Below the pieces are notes generated by a model. The model was not told the origin of the DNA, searched no databases, and saw only the letters and a program-made list of their open reading frames with translations. The translations under genes were made by a program, and so were the position numbers. 64,000 nt of DNA from CAVXYG01 sp963706835 (GTDB lineage Bacteria; Actinomycetota; Actinomycetes; S36-B12; GCA-2699445): contig CAVPOB010000003.1 of the NCBI GenBank assembly GCA_963706835.1, forward strand, positions 186,001 through 250,000. The letters run 5' to 3'. Shown in pieces: positions 21,440 to 30,762 of this stretch (within the stretch, counting starts at the first letter, position 1; each line of letters opens with the position of its first letter).

Positions 21440-23269
21440 TCACCAGGGCAGCGGCACCTCGCCGCGATCCATGCGCTGCAGCGCCTCATCGAGTCCGAGC
21501 TGGTGCAGCGCCCGATCGGCGACCTCGTCCCAGTGGACCGGCACCGCCGCGGTGGGGCGATTTCCGCCGCGGAGGGACCACGGCGCCAACGTGGTCTTCG
21601 CCGAGCGGTTCTGGCTCCAGTCGAGGAAGACCCGTCCCACCCGTGCCTGCTTGGCCATCGTCGCGGTCACCAGCCGCGGCGCGGACCGGGCGATGCGCTC
21701 GGCGATGCCGCGCACATAGCCGGTCACCTGGTCGGCATCCGCGGGACTCTCGGCCAGGGTTGCGTACAGGTGCAGCCCCTTGCTCCCGGAGAGCACCGCG
21801 TGCGCGGCCAGACCATCGGCCGTCAACTGCCCGCGTACCAGCAGCGCGACCTCGCAGCACTCGGCCAGCCCCGCGCCCGGCCCCGGATCCAGGTCGATCA
21901 CGAGGCGGTCCGGAGGCAGCGGCGCGCCATCGGCCCCCACCCGCCACTGCGGCGTGTGCAGTTCCAGCGCGGCGTGCGACGCCAGCCACACCAGCGCAGC
22001 GATGGCATCCTCGGCGAGGACCGGGTAGGTGATCGGGTCCGTGCCGGTCGTTATCGACGCCCGGGCGATCCAGTCGGGCGCCCAGGTCGGCAGGTTCTTC
22101 TCGAAGAACGACGGCGCAGCCACGCCGTCGGGCCAGCGCCGTCGGGTGATCGGGCGGGCGGCGGCCAGTTGCAGCAGATGGGGCGCGATCCTGGTGTAGT
22201 ACTGCAGCACCTGTGCCTTGGTCGTGCCGGTTTCCGGGTACAGGACCTTGTCGAGGTGGCTGACCCGCATGGTCTGGCCCGCCACCGACACCGTCACCGG
22301 TTCGCCGCGGTCTGGGCCCCGGTTGCGCGTACCGGTCGGCCGGGCCCCGAGGTCCGCGGCGGACAGATCGGTGCGGAGGCGGTCCACGACCGGCTGGCGG
22401 AACCTGCCCGCCCTGGTGAAGCCCAGGTGGGTGATCTCCACCACCGTCTCCGGACGGCACCACGAGAAGCCCGCATCGGTCAGTCGGTCGGCGTCCTCTG
22501 CCAGCCCTGCAGCGGCCGGGGCCTCCGAAGACGACAGCAGCGCACCGGCCAGGGCGCGGCCCAGCCTGGCCGACAGGCCCGACCCCGCAGTGCCCCGATA
22601 GACCAGCGACCCATCCTCGGCCACCGTCGCGACGGCCAACGATGACAGCTCGCCGCCGGTGCCTGCCCGGGCGCCGAGCACGACGGCATCGGTCGCAGTC
22701 CGCAACGACCGCTTCACCCATGCCCCGCTGCGCACTCCGGGCCGATACGGGGCGTCCCACCGCTTGGCGACGACGCCCTCCAGGCCCTGCTCGGCGACGG
22801 CCGCCAGCAGCGCCTCGCCGTCGCTGAAGACATCGGGGACGGTGAACGGCCCGGGCGGCAGGGCGAGGTCTTCCAGCGCGGCTCGCCGCTCACGGAAGGG
22901 CGCTTCGATCAGCGACTGCCCGTCCAAGGCCAACAGGTCGAAGATGACGAAGGTGGCGGGGCTGTGAGCGGCTAGCGCGCCGGCGCGACCGGGCTGGGCA
23001 CCCATCCGCTCGGACAGCCTCGCGAAGGACGGCCGGCCGTCCTGCCCGAACGCCACGACCTCACCATCCAGCACGGCTGCTCGGCCCAGCTGGGGCAATG
23101 CGGCGAGTTCCGGGAAGGTGTCGGTGACGTCTCGGCCCGACCTGCTGGACAGGTGCAGCGAGCCGTCGCCGGGCAGCTCGGCCAACAGCCGCATCCCATC
23201 CCACTTCACCTCGAAGGCCCACGCCGGACCGCGCGGCAACTCCCCGGCGGTGGCGAGCATCGGCTTCAC
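21440..23269 (-). CDS. ligD: ATP-dependent DNA ligase LigD, ligase plus polymerase domains
   Basis: LigD processes and seals double-strand breaks with Ku in bacterial non-homologous end joining. The ligase domain comes first: the adenylated Lys22 in EVKWDGMRL, LDGEVVAF, and GLEGVVAKRWD, then the OB part. The polymerase (archaeo-eukaryotic primase) domain follows from about residue 330, with HLDKVLYPETGTTKA, the metal-binding pair in VIDLDPGPGAG and LSGSKGLHLYA. There is no 3-prime phosphoesterase domain. The product is 609 residues and intact. The ku gene lies 0.9 kb away, divergent. Confidence 0.95.
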   Translation of the reverse strand: MKPMLATAGELPRGPAWAFEVKWDGMRLLAELPGDGSLHLSSRSGRDVTDTFPELAALPQLGRAAVLDGEVVAFGQDGRPSFARLSERMGAQPGRAGALAAHSPATFVIFDLLALDGQSLIEAPFRERRAALEDLALPPGPFTVPDVFSDGEALLAAVAEQGLEGVVAKRWDAPYRPGVRSGAWVKRSLRTATDAVVLGARAGTGGELSSLAVATVAEDGSLVYRGTAGSGLSARLGRALAGALLSSSEAPAAAGLAEDADRLTDAGFSWCRPETVVEITHLGFTRAGRFRQPVVDRLRTDLSAADLGARPTGTRNRGPDRGEPVTVSVAGQTMRVSHLDKVLYPETGTTKAQVLQYYTRIAPHLLQLAAARPITRRRWPDGVAAPSFFEKNLPTWAPDWIARASITTGTDPITYPVLAEDAIAALVWLASHAALELHTPQWRVGADGAPLPPDRLVIDLDPGPGAGLAECCEVALLVRGQLTADGLAAHAVLSGSKGLHLYATLAESPADADQVTGYVRGIAERIARSAPRLVTATMAKQARVGRVFLDWSQNRSAKTTLAPWSLRGGNRPTAAVPVHWDEVADRALHQLGLDEALQRMDRGEVPLPW

Positions 23270-23331
23270 GCCACCATCGTGGCGGCATCCGGGCCGCGAC
23301 GAGCGGCAGCGACGTCCTCATGCACACAGCA

Positions 23332-23364
23332 CGGCGCGCCCGGACCTGAGGGCCGGGCGCGCCG
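23332..23364 (-). terminator. 12-bp hairpin terminator between the membrane-protein gene and ligD
   Basis: CGGCGCGCCCGG and CCGGGCGCGCCG form a perfect stem with a 9-base loop, about 25 bases after the stop of the 23389-23850 gene. It should separate that transcript from ligD. Confidence 0.75.
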
Positions 23365-23388
23365 AAGAGTCGGTCGGTGAGGTGGGTG

Positions 23389-23850
23389 TCAGTTGCGGGC
23401 GAGCGAACGGAACGCGATGCCGTTCAGCACGAAGACGGCTCCGATGCCCATCGCCATCGCGGCGACGCCGTAGGACACCACGGAGGTGAACAGCGACGCC
23501 CGCAGGAAGGAGGCGTTCATCGCCACGGCGCGCTTCGGGTCCTCCCGATCCATCTCGGCGTAGGTGAGACCCTCGGTGGCCTCCAGCGCGTGGTCATTGA
23601 TGATCTGGGCCTGCGAGTATGCCGTCAGCGGGCCGTCCACCGGCTCGCCGGCGAACCACTCGGCGTCCTCGGCAACGGTGATGTTCTCCGCCGCGAGCTG
23701 GTTCGAGACCATGAACCAGGTGCCGGCGCCGGTGACGATCAGCAGGATGCCGGCCACGATGGACAGCAGGCCGACCAACTTGGGCCAGCTGCGCGAACCC
23801 TTGTCGGACTCGGCGGGGGTGGCCGTACCCTCTTCGATGATGGTGCTCAT
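23389..23850 (-). CDS. two-helix membrane protein of the family mislabelled LigA
   Basis: The intact 153-residue product starts at an ATG preceded by GGAAAGG. A polar N-terminus is followed by helix 1 (LVGLLSIVAGILLIVTGAGT). An outer loop of about 65 residues holds the conserved ENITVAEDAEWFAGEPVDGP and HALEATEGLTYAEMDREDP. Helix 2 is LFTSVVSYGVAAMAMGIGAV. Databases often call these proteins aromatic ring-opening dioxygenase LigA, but no LigA active-site residues are present. The paralogue at 18992-19452 has the same layout. The function is unknown. Confidence 0.85.
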   Translation of the reverse strand: MSTIIEEGTATPAESDKGSRSWPKLVGLLSIVAGILLIVTGAGTWFMVSNQLAAENITVAEDAEWFAGEPVDGPLTAYSQAQIINDHALEATEGLTYAEMDREDPKRAVAMNASFLRASLFTSVVSYGVAAMAMGIGAVFVLNGIAFRSLARN

Positions 23851-24134
23851 GGAACGTGCCTTTCCGCACCGTCCGCGGTCTGCGACGGTGCCTGCTTCGG
23901 GGGGGTCCGGTGCGGTCCCCCACAGAACGGCAGGGCCCCCGATCGGAGGGTCCCGCCCTGCGGACCGCTCGTGTGCGGTCCGACTGATTCCATGGTAGGA
24001 CTCGCGCTTCTTCGGCGTGAAATCTCGGCTCATGAGCCCGCTGTGATCCTCCGCACACGCCGATGTCGCGCAACAGGCGCAGAGAATGCCCCCCGGAGTG
24101 GCGAGCCCGGGTCGTGCGCGGCCATGCTGGCGAT

Positions 24135-25055
24135 ATGCGCGCCATGTGGAGCGGGGCGCTGGCATTCGGGCTGGTGAACGTTCCGGTGAAGATGTACGCC
24201 GCGACGGAGGATCACGCCGTGCGGTTCCATCAGGTGCACCTCAAGGACGGCGGGCGCATCCGGATGAAGCGCGTGTGCTCCGAGTGCGGCGAGGAGGTCG
24301 CCTACGCCGACATCGGCAAGGGCTACGAGGACGCCTCGGGACAGCGAGTGGTCCTGCGCCCGGCCGACCTGGACGATCTGCCGGCCGGGCCGGCCAAGGA
24401 GATCGAGGTGCTGCAGTTCGTGCCCACCGAGCAGGTCGACCCGATCCTGTTCGACAAGTCGTACTACCTCGAACCCGACACCCGCGCCACCAAGCCCTAC
24501 GTCCTGCTGCGGGAGGCGCTGCAGAGCACCGAGCGCACGGCGATCGTCCGAATCGCGATCCGGCAGCGGACCCAACTGGCAGCGCTGCGCGTCCGCGACG
24601 ACGTGCTCCTGCTGCAGACCATGCTGTGGCCCGACGAGGTCCGGGAGCCGTCGTTCGCCTTCCGCTCCGAGGATGTGCAGATCCGACCGCAGGAACTGCA
24701 GATGGCCCAGTCGCTGATCGGCAATCTGAGTGCCGACTTCGACCCGGCCGAATACAGCGATTCCTACCGCGAGGCGATCCTGGCGCTCATCGAGGCCAAG
24801 TTGAGCGGCGGCGAGGGCGTGCCGGTGACCGCGGAGGGCGAGATCGCCGGCGGCTCCGGCGCAGTGGTCGACCTCATGGCCGCGCTGCAGGCCTCGGTGG
24901 AGCGCACGGCGAAGTCCGGTGCCGCCCCGGCTGCGCCCGCCAAGCAGTCCGGCAGCCGCGCCGGCGGGGCCCGGAAGCGGGCCGCTGCGCAGCCGGGGAC
25001 CGGGAAGAAGCGTGCCAGCACCAAGCAGCCCGCCAAGCGCAGCAAGTCCGCCTGA
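24135..25055 (+). CDS. ku: Ku, DNA end-binding protein
   Basis: Ku binds broken double-strand ends as a homodimer ring and recruits LigD. The 306-residue product begins with the conserved MRAMWSGALAFGLVNVPVKMY, and an upstream in-frame ATG at 24063 would add unconserved residues. The beta-barrel core includes FHQVHLKDGGRIRMKRVC and YYLEPD. The C-terminus carries a Lys/Arg/Ala-rich tail (GARKRAAAQPGTGKKRAS), as in mycobacterial Ku, which helps DNA binding and sliding. It is divergent from the small membrane protein. Confidence 0.95.
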   Translation: MRAMWSGALAFGLVNVPVKMYAATEDHAVRFHQVHLKDGGRIRMKRVCSECGEEVAYADIGKGYEDASGQRVVLRPADLDDLPAGPAKEIEVLQFVPTEQVDPILFDKSYYLEPDTRATKPYVLLREALQSTERTAIVRIAIRQRTQLAALRVRDDVLLLQTMLWPDEVREPSFAFRSEDVQIRPQELQMAQSLIGNLSADFDPAEYSDSYREAILALIEAKLSGGEGVPVTAEGEIAGGSGAVVDLMAALQASVERTAKSGAAPAAPAKQSGSRAGGARKRAAAQPGTGKKRASTKQPAKRSKSA

Positions 25056-25133
25056 ACCAGTGCCGATGCGTGGGCATCCCAGCACGTCGCTCCGGAGGGC
25101 GCGGCTGCTGAGCGCGTAGGGAGGGTGCGCTCG

Positions 25134-26858
25134 ATGAGGAACTACGACCGGATCAACGCCTTGCCGCCGGATGGTATCCAGGGCAAGCGCGCGCACATCG
25201 TGGGCGGCGGCATCGCGGGCCTGGCGGCCGCCGCGTTCCTCGCCACGGATGCCCATCTGCCCGCAGACCGCATCACCGTGTACGAAGCGCTGCCACGGGT
25301 CGGCGGTTCGATGGACGCCGATGCCAGCCACCCCGCGCGGTACACCAGCCGCGGCGAGCGGGAACTCGAGGCGTGGATGGAGTGCCTGTGGTACCTGTGC
25401 GGCAAGGTGCCCTCCCTCCAGACACCCGGGCACAGCGTCCTCGACGAGACGCACCGGGCCAACGCGGACGAGCGGATCCAGGCGCGGCTGCGCCTGATGG
25501 AGCGGCGCGGCCACCGGCGCGACGTGGCCGGACCGCTGCTCACCCCGGGCGACGTGAAGCGGTTCGTGCGGCTGCTGGCGACCCCGGAGGAGGAACTGCA
25601 AGGACTGACGATCGCCGACTACGTCGATCCGGGCTTCTTCGATTCCACCTACTGGCTGTGCGCCAGCTCCATGCTCGCCTTGCGGGAGTACCACAGCCTG
25701 ATCGAGGCCCGTCGCTACGCCATCCGCTTCCTCATGGACACCCCTGCCATGCCCAGGCTGGGGGCCATCCTGCACACGAAGTACAACGAGTACGACTCCA
25801 TCATCAAACCGCTGCAGACATGGCTGGCGGGTCTGGGCGTCACCATCCGCACCGACACCTCGGTACGCGACATCGAGGTCGCCATCGATGGCGACGCGAT
25901 CACGGCGACCGGGCTGTCCTACGACGACGCCGAGGGCCGGCACGACGTGCCGCTCACCGCCGACGACCTGGTGTTCCTCACCAACGGTTCGATGACCCAG
26001 AACACCACGATGGGCGATGAGCGCACGGTTGCGAGGCTGAACCGGTCCAGCACCGACCTGGGCGTGTTCGGCATCTGGCAGCGGCTGGCTCGGCAGGACC
26101 GCCGCTTCGGCAACCCGGCGGCCTTCGTGTCCGACATCGACAAGTCCAACTGGGTCTCGTTCTTCACCACCTTCACCGGCGACAGCCGCTTCTTCGACTT
26201 CATGACCGCCAAGTCCGGCGAACCGCCGGGGACCGGGGGCGCCATCACGATCGTGGACTCCGCGTGGAAGCTCAGCGTCGTGCTGTACGGCCGGTACTTC
26301 CCCGACCAGCCCGATGATGTCCAAGTGATGTGGGCCTACGGCCAATGCAGCGAGGTGCCCGGCGACCATGTGCGCAAGCCCATGCTGGAGTGCACCGGCG
26401 CCGAGATGCTGGCCGAACTGCTCCACCACTGCGGCGTGCCGCCGCTGCAGGCCGACGACATCGTCGCCCGGGCCCGGGTGAGCACGGCCGCGATGCCGTT
26501 CATCACCAGTCAGTTCCTGCCGCGCGCCATCGGCGACCGCCCCACAGTGGTGCCGCCGGGCAGCGTGAACCTGGCCTTCATCGGGCAGTTCGTCGAGGTG
26601 CCCGGGGACGCGGTCTTCACCGTGGAGACCTCGGTGCGCAGCGCCATGGCAGCGGTTTGGGAACTCACCGGCCTCGACAAGCCGATGATCCCCATGCATC
26701 AGCCGCAGTACGACGTGCGGGTCCTGGTGGCGACGTGCCGCGCAGCATTCGGGATCGAGTCCTTCGACTTGGAGGCGCTGCCGAAGATCCTGCTGGCCAG
26801 CCCGACCCTGCCCGAGGTGCTGCGCATGCTGAATCGCGTGCCGGAGCCCGACGTGTGA
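25134..26858 (+). CDS. ohyA: oleate hydratase (myosin-cross-reactive antigen family)
   Basis: These FAD enzymes add water to the cis-9 double bond of unsaturated fatty acids, giving 10-hydroxy fatty acids. The 574-residue product has the dinucleotide-binding motif AHIVGGGIAGLAAAAFL followed by ITVYEALPRVGGSMDA, and long conserved stretches typical of the family (EARRYAIRFLMDTPAMP, TKYNEYDSIIKPL, FLTNGSMTQN, NLAFIGQFVEVPGDAVFTVE). ATG 25134 has GGGAGGG eight bases upstream; the GTG at 25125 overlaps that site and is rejected. The frame is intact. In other bacteria the enzyme helps detoxify host or environmental unsaturated fatty acids. The neighbours give no further clue. Confidence 0.93.
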   Translation: MRNYDRINALPPDGIQGKRAHIVGGGIAGLAAAAFLATDAHLPADRITVYEALPRVGGSMDADASHPARYTSRGERELEAWMECLWYLCGKVPSLQTPGHSVLDETHRANADERIQARLRLMERRGHRRDVAGPLLTPGDVKRFVRLLATPEEELQGLTIADYVDPGFFDSTYWLCASSMLALREYHSLIEARRYAIRFLMDTPAMPRLGAILHTKYNEYDSIIKPLQTWLAGLGVTIRTDTSVRDIEVAIDGDAITATGLSYDDAEGRHDVPLTADDLVFLTNGSMTQNTTMGDERTVARLNRSSTDLGVFGIWQRLARQDRRFGNPAAFVSDIDKSNWVSFFTTFTGDSRFFDFMTAKSGEPPGTGGAITIVDSAWKLSVVLYGRYFPDQPDDVQVMWAYGQCSEVPGDHVRKPMLECTGAEMLAELLHHCGVPPLQADDIVARARVSTAAMPFITSQFLPRAIGDRPTVVPPGSVNLAFIGQFVEVPGDAVFTVETSVRSAMAAVWELTGLDKPMIPMHQPQYDVRVLVATCRAAFGIESFDLEALPKILLASPTLPEVLRMLNRVPEPDV

Positions 26859-26882
26859 CGGACCGGCCCCACCGACCGGCGC

Positions 26883-28262
26883 TCAGCAGGTCGGCAGCCT
26901 CGTGCTGAGCCATTCGGCGAGCCGATCGGCCGCGATCCGCTCCTGCGTCATGGAGTCGCGGTCCCGCACGGTGACGGCGTGGTCGTTGAGCGAGTCGAAG
27001 TCGATCGTCACGCAGTACGGGGTACCGATCTCGTCCTGCCTGCGGTAGCGGCGCCCGATCGCGCCGGCATCGTCGAACTCGATGTTCCAGCGCTTGCGCA
27101 GGTCCGCCGCGACGCCCTTGGCCATCGGGGCCAGATCCGCATGCCGGGACAGCGGCAGCACCGCGGCCTTCACCGGCGACAAACGCGGGTCCAGGCGCAG
27201 CACGGTGCGCTTGTCCACCCCGCCCTTGGTGTTGGGCGCCTCATCCACGTCGTAGGCGTCCAGCAGGAACGCCAGCACGCACCGCGTCAGACCCGCCGCC
27301 GGCTCGATCACGTAGGGGACGAAGCGCTCGCCGGAGGCCTGATCGAAGAAGGACAGATCGACCCCGGAGTGCTGGGCGTGCGTCTTCAGGTCGAAGTCGG
27401 TGCGGTTGGCGATCCCCTCCAGCTCGGCCCATGCCGACCCGCCGAAATGGAACCGGTACTCGATATCCACGGTCCGCTTGGAGTAGTGGGACAGCTTCTC
27501 CCGCGGGTGCTCGTACAGCCGCAGGTTCTCCGGATCGATGCCCAGGTCCACGTACCAGTCCCAGCGCTGCTTCAGCCAGTACTCGTGCCATTCCTCGTCG
27601 GTTCCCGGCACGACGAAGAACTCCATCTCCATCTGCTCGAACTCGCGGGTGCGGAAGATGAAGTTGCCGGGAGTGATCTCGTTGCGGAAGCTCTTGCCGG
27701 TCTGCCCGATGCCGAAGGGGACCTTCAGCCGCGAGGTCCCCTGGACGTTGGCGTAGTTGACGAAGATCCCCTGGGCGGTCTCCGGGCGCAGGTAGTGGAC
27801 GCTGCCCTCGTCCTGGATCGGCCCGATGTGCGTGGACAGCAGGCCGTTGAAGTCGCGCGGCTCGGTGAACTGCCCACGGGTGCCGCAGTCGGGACAGGTG
27901 ACCTCGGCGAGCCCACCCTCCGGAGCCCGACCCTTGCGCTCCTCGAAGACCTCGATGAGCTGGTCGGCGCGATGCCGGTGGTGGCACTGCTTGCACTCGG
28001 TCAGCGGGTCGACGAACGCATCGAGGTGCCCGGACGCCTGCCACACCTGCGGGGCGAGGATGACGGAGGAGTCGATGCCGACCACGTCGTCGCGGCCCCG
28101 CACGACCGACTGCCACCACTGCCGGCGCACGTTCTCCTTCAGCTCCACGCCGAGCGGGCCGTAGTCCCACGCCGACCTGGTGCCGCCGTAGATCTCGCTG
28201 GACGGGTAGACGAACCCGCGTCGTTTGCTCAGGTTGACGACGGCATCGACGAGGTCGCTCAT
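26883..28262 (-). CDS. glyS: glycyl-tRNA synthetase, dimeric class II type
   Basis: GlyRS charges tRNA-Gly with glycine. The 459-residue product has motif 1 around GGTRSAWDYGPLGVELKENV, motif 2 RNEITPGNFIFRTREFEQME, and motif 3 near GLTRCVLAFLLDAYD. A C-terminal anticodon-binding domain ends it. Four cysteines in QCHHRHR-type and CPDCGTRG segments suggest a zinc site. It is the single-chain eukaryote-like form usual in actinobacteria, not the alpha/beta form. The ATG follows TGGAG. It is convergent with ohyA, with only 24 bases between. Confidence 0.97.
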   Translation of the reverse strand: MSDLVDAVVNLSKRRGFVYPSSEIYGGTRSAWDYGPLGVELKENVRRQWWQSVVRGRDDVVGIDSSVILAPQVWQASGHLDAFVDPLTECKQCHHRHRADQLIEVFEERKGRAPEGGLAEVTCPDCGTRGQFTEPRDFNGLLSTHIGPIQDEGSVHYLRPETAQGIFVNYANVQGTSRLKVPFGIGQTGKSFRNEITPGNFIFRTREFEQMEMEFFVVPGTDEEWHEYWLKQRWDWYVDLGIDPENLRLYEHPREKLSHYSKRTVDIEYRFHFGGSAWAELEGIANRTDFDLKTHAQHSGVDLSFFDQASGERFVPYVIEPAAGLTRCVLAFLLDAYDVDEAPNTKGGVDKRTVLRLDPRLSPVKAAVLPLSRHADLAPMAKGVAADLRKRWNIEFDDAGAIGRRYRRQDEIGTPYCVTIDFDSLNDHAVTVRDRDSMTQERIAADRLAEWLSTRLPTC

Positions 28263-28348
28263 GGTGCTCCAGTTCGCCGCAGTGGGTCTTGGGACGGGCG
28301 GCCGCCCGACCGGGGATCAGCCTAACGGCTCGCGCCGGCTTTCTCCGA

Positions 28349-28699
28349 TCACGCCGGACCACCCGGGCCGGTCGCCCGATCCGGCGCAAGGTCGCTGGTC
28401 GCTTCGCTGATGCCGCCGGGCCCGGCCTCCAGCAGCACCTCGAACACGCTGGCCCCATCCAGCGCCGATGCCAGCACCGGGCCGAGCGCGATCTTCGCGG
28501 CATACCCGCCCATGCCGCGCCGCATGGATCCGACGTCCCGCCACCGCATCGTGAGCAGCCACTGGGCCGCGTCGTCCGGGCTGCGCGCCAGTTCACCGGA
28601 GAGGAACCCGGGCTGCTCGGCCAGCACCGCCAGTGCCTGCGCCGCCTGATCCTGGAACGCATCCGGATCGGACGGCCGGTGCCTGGTCACCACGCGCAT
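28349..28699 (-). CDS. antibiotic biosynthesis monooxygenase (ABM)-fold protein
   Basis: The 116-residue product has the ferredoxin-like ABM pattern: VVTRHRPSDPDAF, then ALAVLAEQPGFLSGELARS, LLTMRWRDVGSMRRGMGGY and a final helix. Members include quinol monooxygenases and stress-related dimers of unknown role. It begins ahead of glyS on the same strand, 86 bases away. No catalytic assignment is possible from sequence. Confidence 0.7.
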   Translation of the reverse strand: MRVVTRHRPSDPDAFQDQAAQALAVLAEQPGFLSGELARSPDDAAQWLLTMRWRDVGSMRRGMGGYAAKIALGPVLASALDGASVFEVLLEAGPGGISEATSDLAPDRATGPGGPA

Positions 28700-28783
28700 G
28701 GCCCTACTGTGGCACGGCCGACGCCGATGACTTCGGCCGGACCGTCGCGGGGCGTGCGATCCTGGGGACGCAGGAGGACCACC

Positions 28784-29186
28784 ATGGCGAACAGCAAGCG
28801 ACGGTCGCAGCAGCGAGCGCACCAATCCGGGAACCCGGCCCGGCGGGCAGATTCGGGCGGTCGCCCGACACGCCCGGCCGCGCCGCCGCCGTCCCCGGCC
28901 CGAAGCGCGGCTGAACCGCGCCTCGGCCCCCCTGCTGCTGTCGATGCACAGCCTGCCGCGCTGGGTGGTGCCGGTGGTGATGGGCCTGCTGCTGGCCGGC
29001 GGCCTGTTCCTGTCCGACTCGCTGGCCTGGGTCGGCACGATCCTGCTCGCCGTCGTCACCGTGTTCGTCGCCTGGTTGTACGCCCTCTCGTGGCCGGTCC
29101 TGACCCCGGGCGGGCGGCTGGCCCGGGGACTGGTGGCCGTGGCGCTGCTCGGCTTCACGGCGCTGAAGGCGACCGGGCGACTCTGA
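28784..29186 (+). CDS. small actinobacterial membrane protein (one frame break)
   Basis: It starts MANSKRRSQQRAHQSGNPAR, a basic, disordered N-terminus. After a frame break near 28895 it continues as RLNRASAPLLLSMHSLPRWV and two membrane helices (VVPVVMGLLLAGGLFLSDSL and TILLAVVTVFVAWLYALS), with a third, weaker hydrophobic end. About 134 codons in total. It precedes recO, as similar proteins do in some actinobacteria. The function is unknown. Confidence 0.65.
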
Positions 29187-29231
29187 CGCCGGCCACCACC
29201 CGGGTTGGCACCGTCGTGCCATGATGATGCC

Positions 29232-29985
29232 GTGCCGCTGTACCGGGATGAAGCCATCGTGCTGCGGTCGCACAAACTCGCCGAGGCCGACCGCATCGTC
29301 AGTTTCCTGACCCGGGAGCACGGCCGGGTTCGTGCCGTGGTGCGCGGCGTGCGCCGTACCTCCAGCCGATTCGGCGCACGGGCCGAACCGCTGGGCCACG
29401 TGGATGTGCAGTTCCACACCGGCCGCTCCCTGGACACCGTCGACCCAGTTGGAGACCATCCGCGCCCATGGCTCGGTCCTGGCGCGGCACTACCCGAGTT
29501 GGACCGCCGGCATCGCGATGGTGGAGACCGCCGAGCGCCTGACGCCACAGGAGCGCGAACCGGCGCCCCAGCAGTTCCTGCTGCTGGTGGCCGGACTGCG
29601 CGCGCTGGAGTCGGGGGATCGGCCCGCGGGACTGCTGTTGGACTCCTACCTGCTGCGCAGCATGGCGATCGCCGGCTGGGCGCCGACCTTCGCCGACTGC
29701 GCGCGGTGCGGGGCCGCCGGGCCGCACACGGCGTTCCATCCCTCGGCCGGCGGCATGGTCTGCCGGGACTGCCGTCCGTCAGGGGCCGCGGCACCTGCGC
29801 AATCGTGCGTGGAACTGCTGGCCAGCCTGCTCACCGGCGACTGGGACATGGCGCTGGCCTCCTCGGACCGCGATCGCCGCACCGCCAGCGGGCTGGTGGC
29901 CGCCTACGTGAACTGGCACCTCGAACGGGGGCTGAAGTCGTTGCCGCTGGTCGATCGCACGCCGGGGACGGTGGTGGCACCATGA
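29232..29985 (+). CDS. recO: DNA repair protein RecO (one frame break)
   Basis: RecO, with RecR, loads RecA on SSB-coated gaps. The N-terminal OB fold is seen in PLYRDEAIVLRSHKLAEADR and RVRAVVRGVRRTSSRFGA. The zinc module is CARCG ... CRDC near the C-terminal third. One extra base around 29442 breaks the frame inside the conserved LDTVTQLETI segment; removing it restores that motif exactly. The start is GTG 29232. The TGA overlaps the uppS ATG by four bases. Confidence 0.9.
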
Positions 29986-30758
29986 CGGTGCCGCCCGTCC
30001 CCCACCCCTCGGGCATCCGACCGCCCCCGGTGCCCGGCGACGCGCTGCCGCGCCACGTCGCGATCGTGATGGACGGCAACGGCCGGTGGGCCAAGGAGCG
30101 CGGCCTGCCGCGCACCGCCGGACACGAAGCCGGCGAGGCGGCCCTGTTCGACGTGGTGCACGGGGCGCTGGAGATCGGCGTGCAGTGGCTGTCGGTCTAC
30201 GCGTTCTCCACCGAGAACTGGAAGCGCTCCCCCGACGAGGTGAAGTTCCTCATGGGCTTCAACCGGAAGGTCGCGCGCACCCGCCGCGACGAGGTCCATG
30301 AACTCGGCGTCCGGATGCGCTGGGCCGGCCGTCGGCCGCGCTTGTGGAAGTCGGTCATCGAGGAGATCGAGATCGCCGAGGATCTGACCCGCAACAACAC
30401 CCGGATGAATCTGGTGCTCTGCATCAACTACGGCGGCCGCGCCGAGATCGCCGACGCCGCCCGGACGATCGCGCAACAGGCCCGGGCTGGCCGCATCGAC
30501 CCCCGCGACATCGACGAGGACTACTTCGCGCGCTATCTCGACGAGCCGGACATGCCCGACGTCGACCTCTTCCTGCGCAGCAGCGGCGAGCAGCGCACCA
30601 GCAACTTCCTGCTGTGGCAGTCGGCGTACGCGGAGCTGGTCTTCATCGACACGCTGTGGCCGGACGTGGACCGCCGCCACCTGTGGTGGGCGATCGAGGA
30701 GTACGCCCGCCGCGAGCGGCGCTACGGCGGTGCGGAGCCCAACCCGCTGCCGCGCTGA
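29982..30758 (+). CDS. uppS: cis-prenyl (undecaprenyl/decaprenyl) diphosphate synthase
   Basis: The enzyme chains isopentenyl diphosphate into the long cis-polyprenyl lipid carrier for cell-wall glycans. The 258-residue intact product has HVAIVMDGNGRWA with the catalytic Asp, WLSVYAFSTENWKRSP, LCINYGGRAEI and the signature DLFLRSSGEQRTSNFLLWQS. By position next to recO it corresponds to the mycobacterial long-chain synthase. It is convergent with era, with four bases between the two stops. Confidence 0.94.
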   Translation: MTVPPVPHPSGIRPPPVPGDALPRHVAIVMDGNGRWAKERGLPRTAGHEAGEAALFDVVHGALEIGVQWLSVYAFSTENWKRSPDEVKFLMGFNRKVARTRRDEVHELGVRMRWAGRRPRLWKSVIEEIEIAEDLTRNNTRMNLVLCINYGGRAEIADAARTIAQQARAGRIDPRDIDEDYFARYLDEPDMPDVDLFLRSSGEQRTSNFLLWQSAYAELVFIDTLWPDVDRRHLWWAIEEYARRERRYGGAEPNPLPR

Positions 30759-30762
30759 GCCC

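Noticed and set aside
24030..26699. 889-codon antisense frame opposite ku and oleate hydratase
   Set aside because: It is a shadow frame crossing two well-supported genes.
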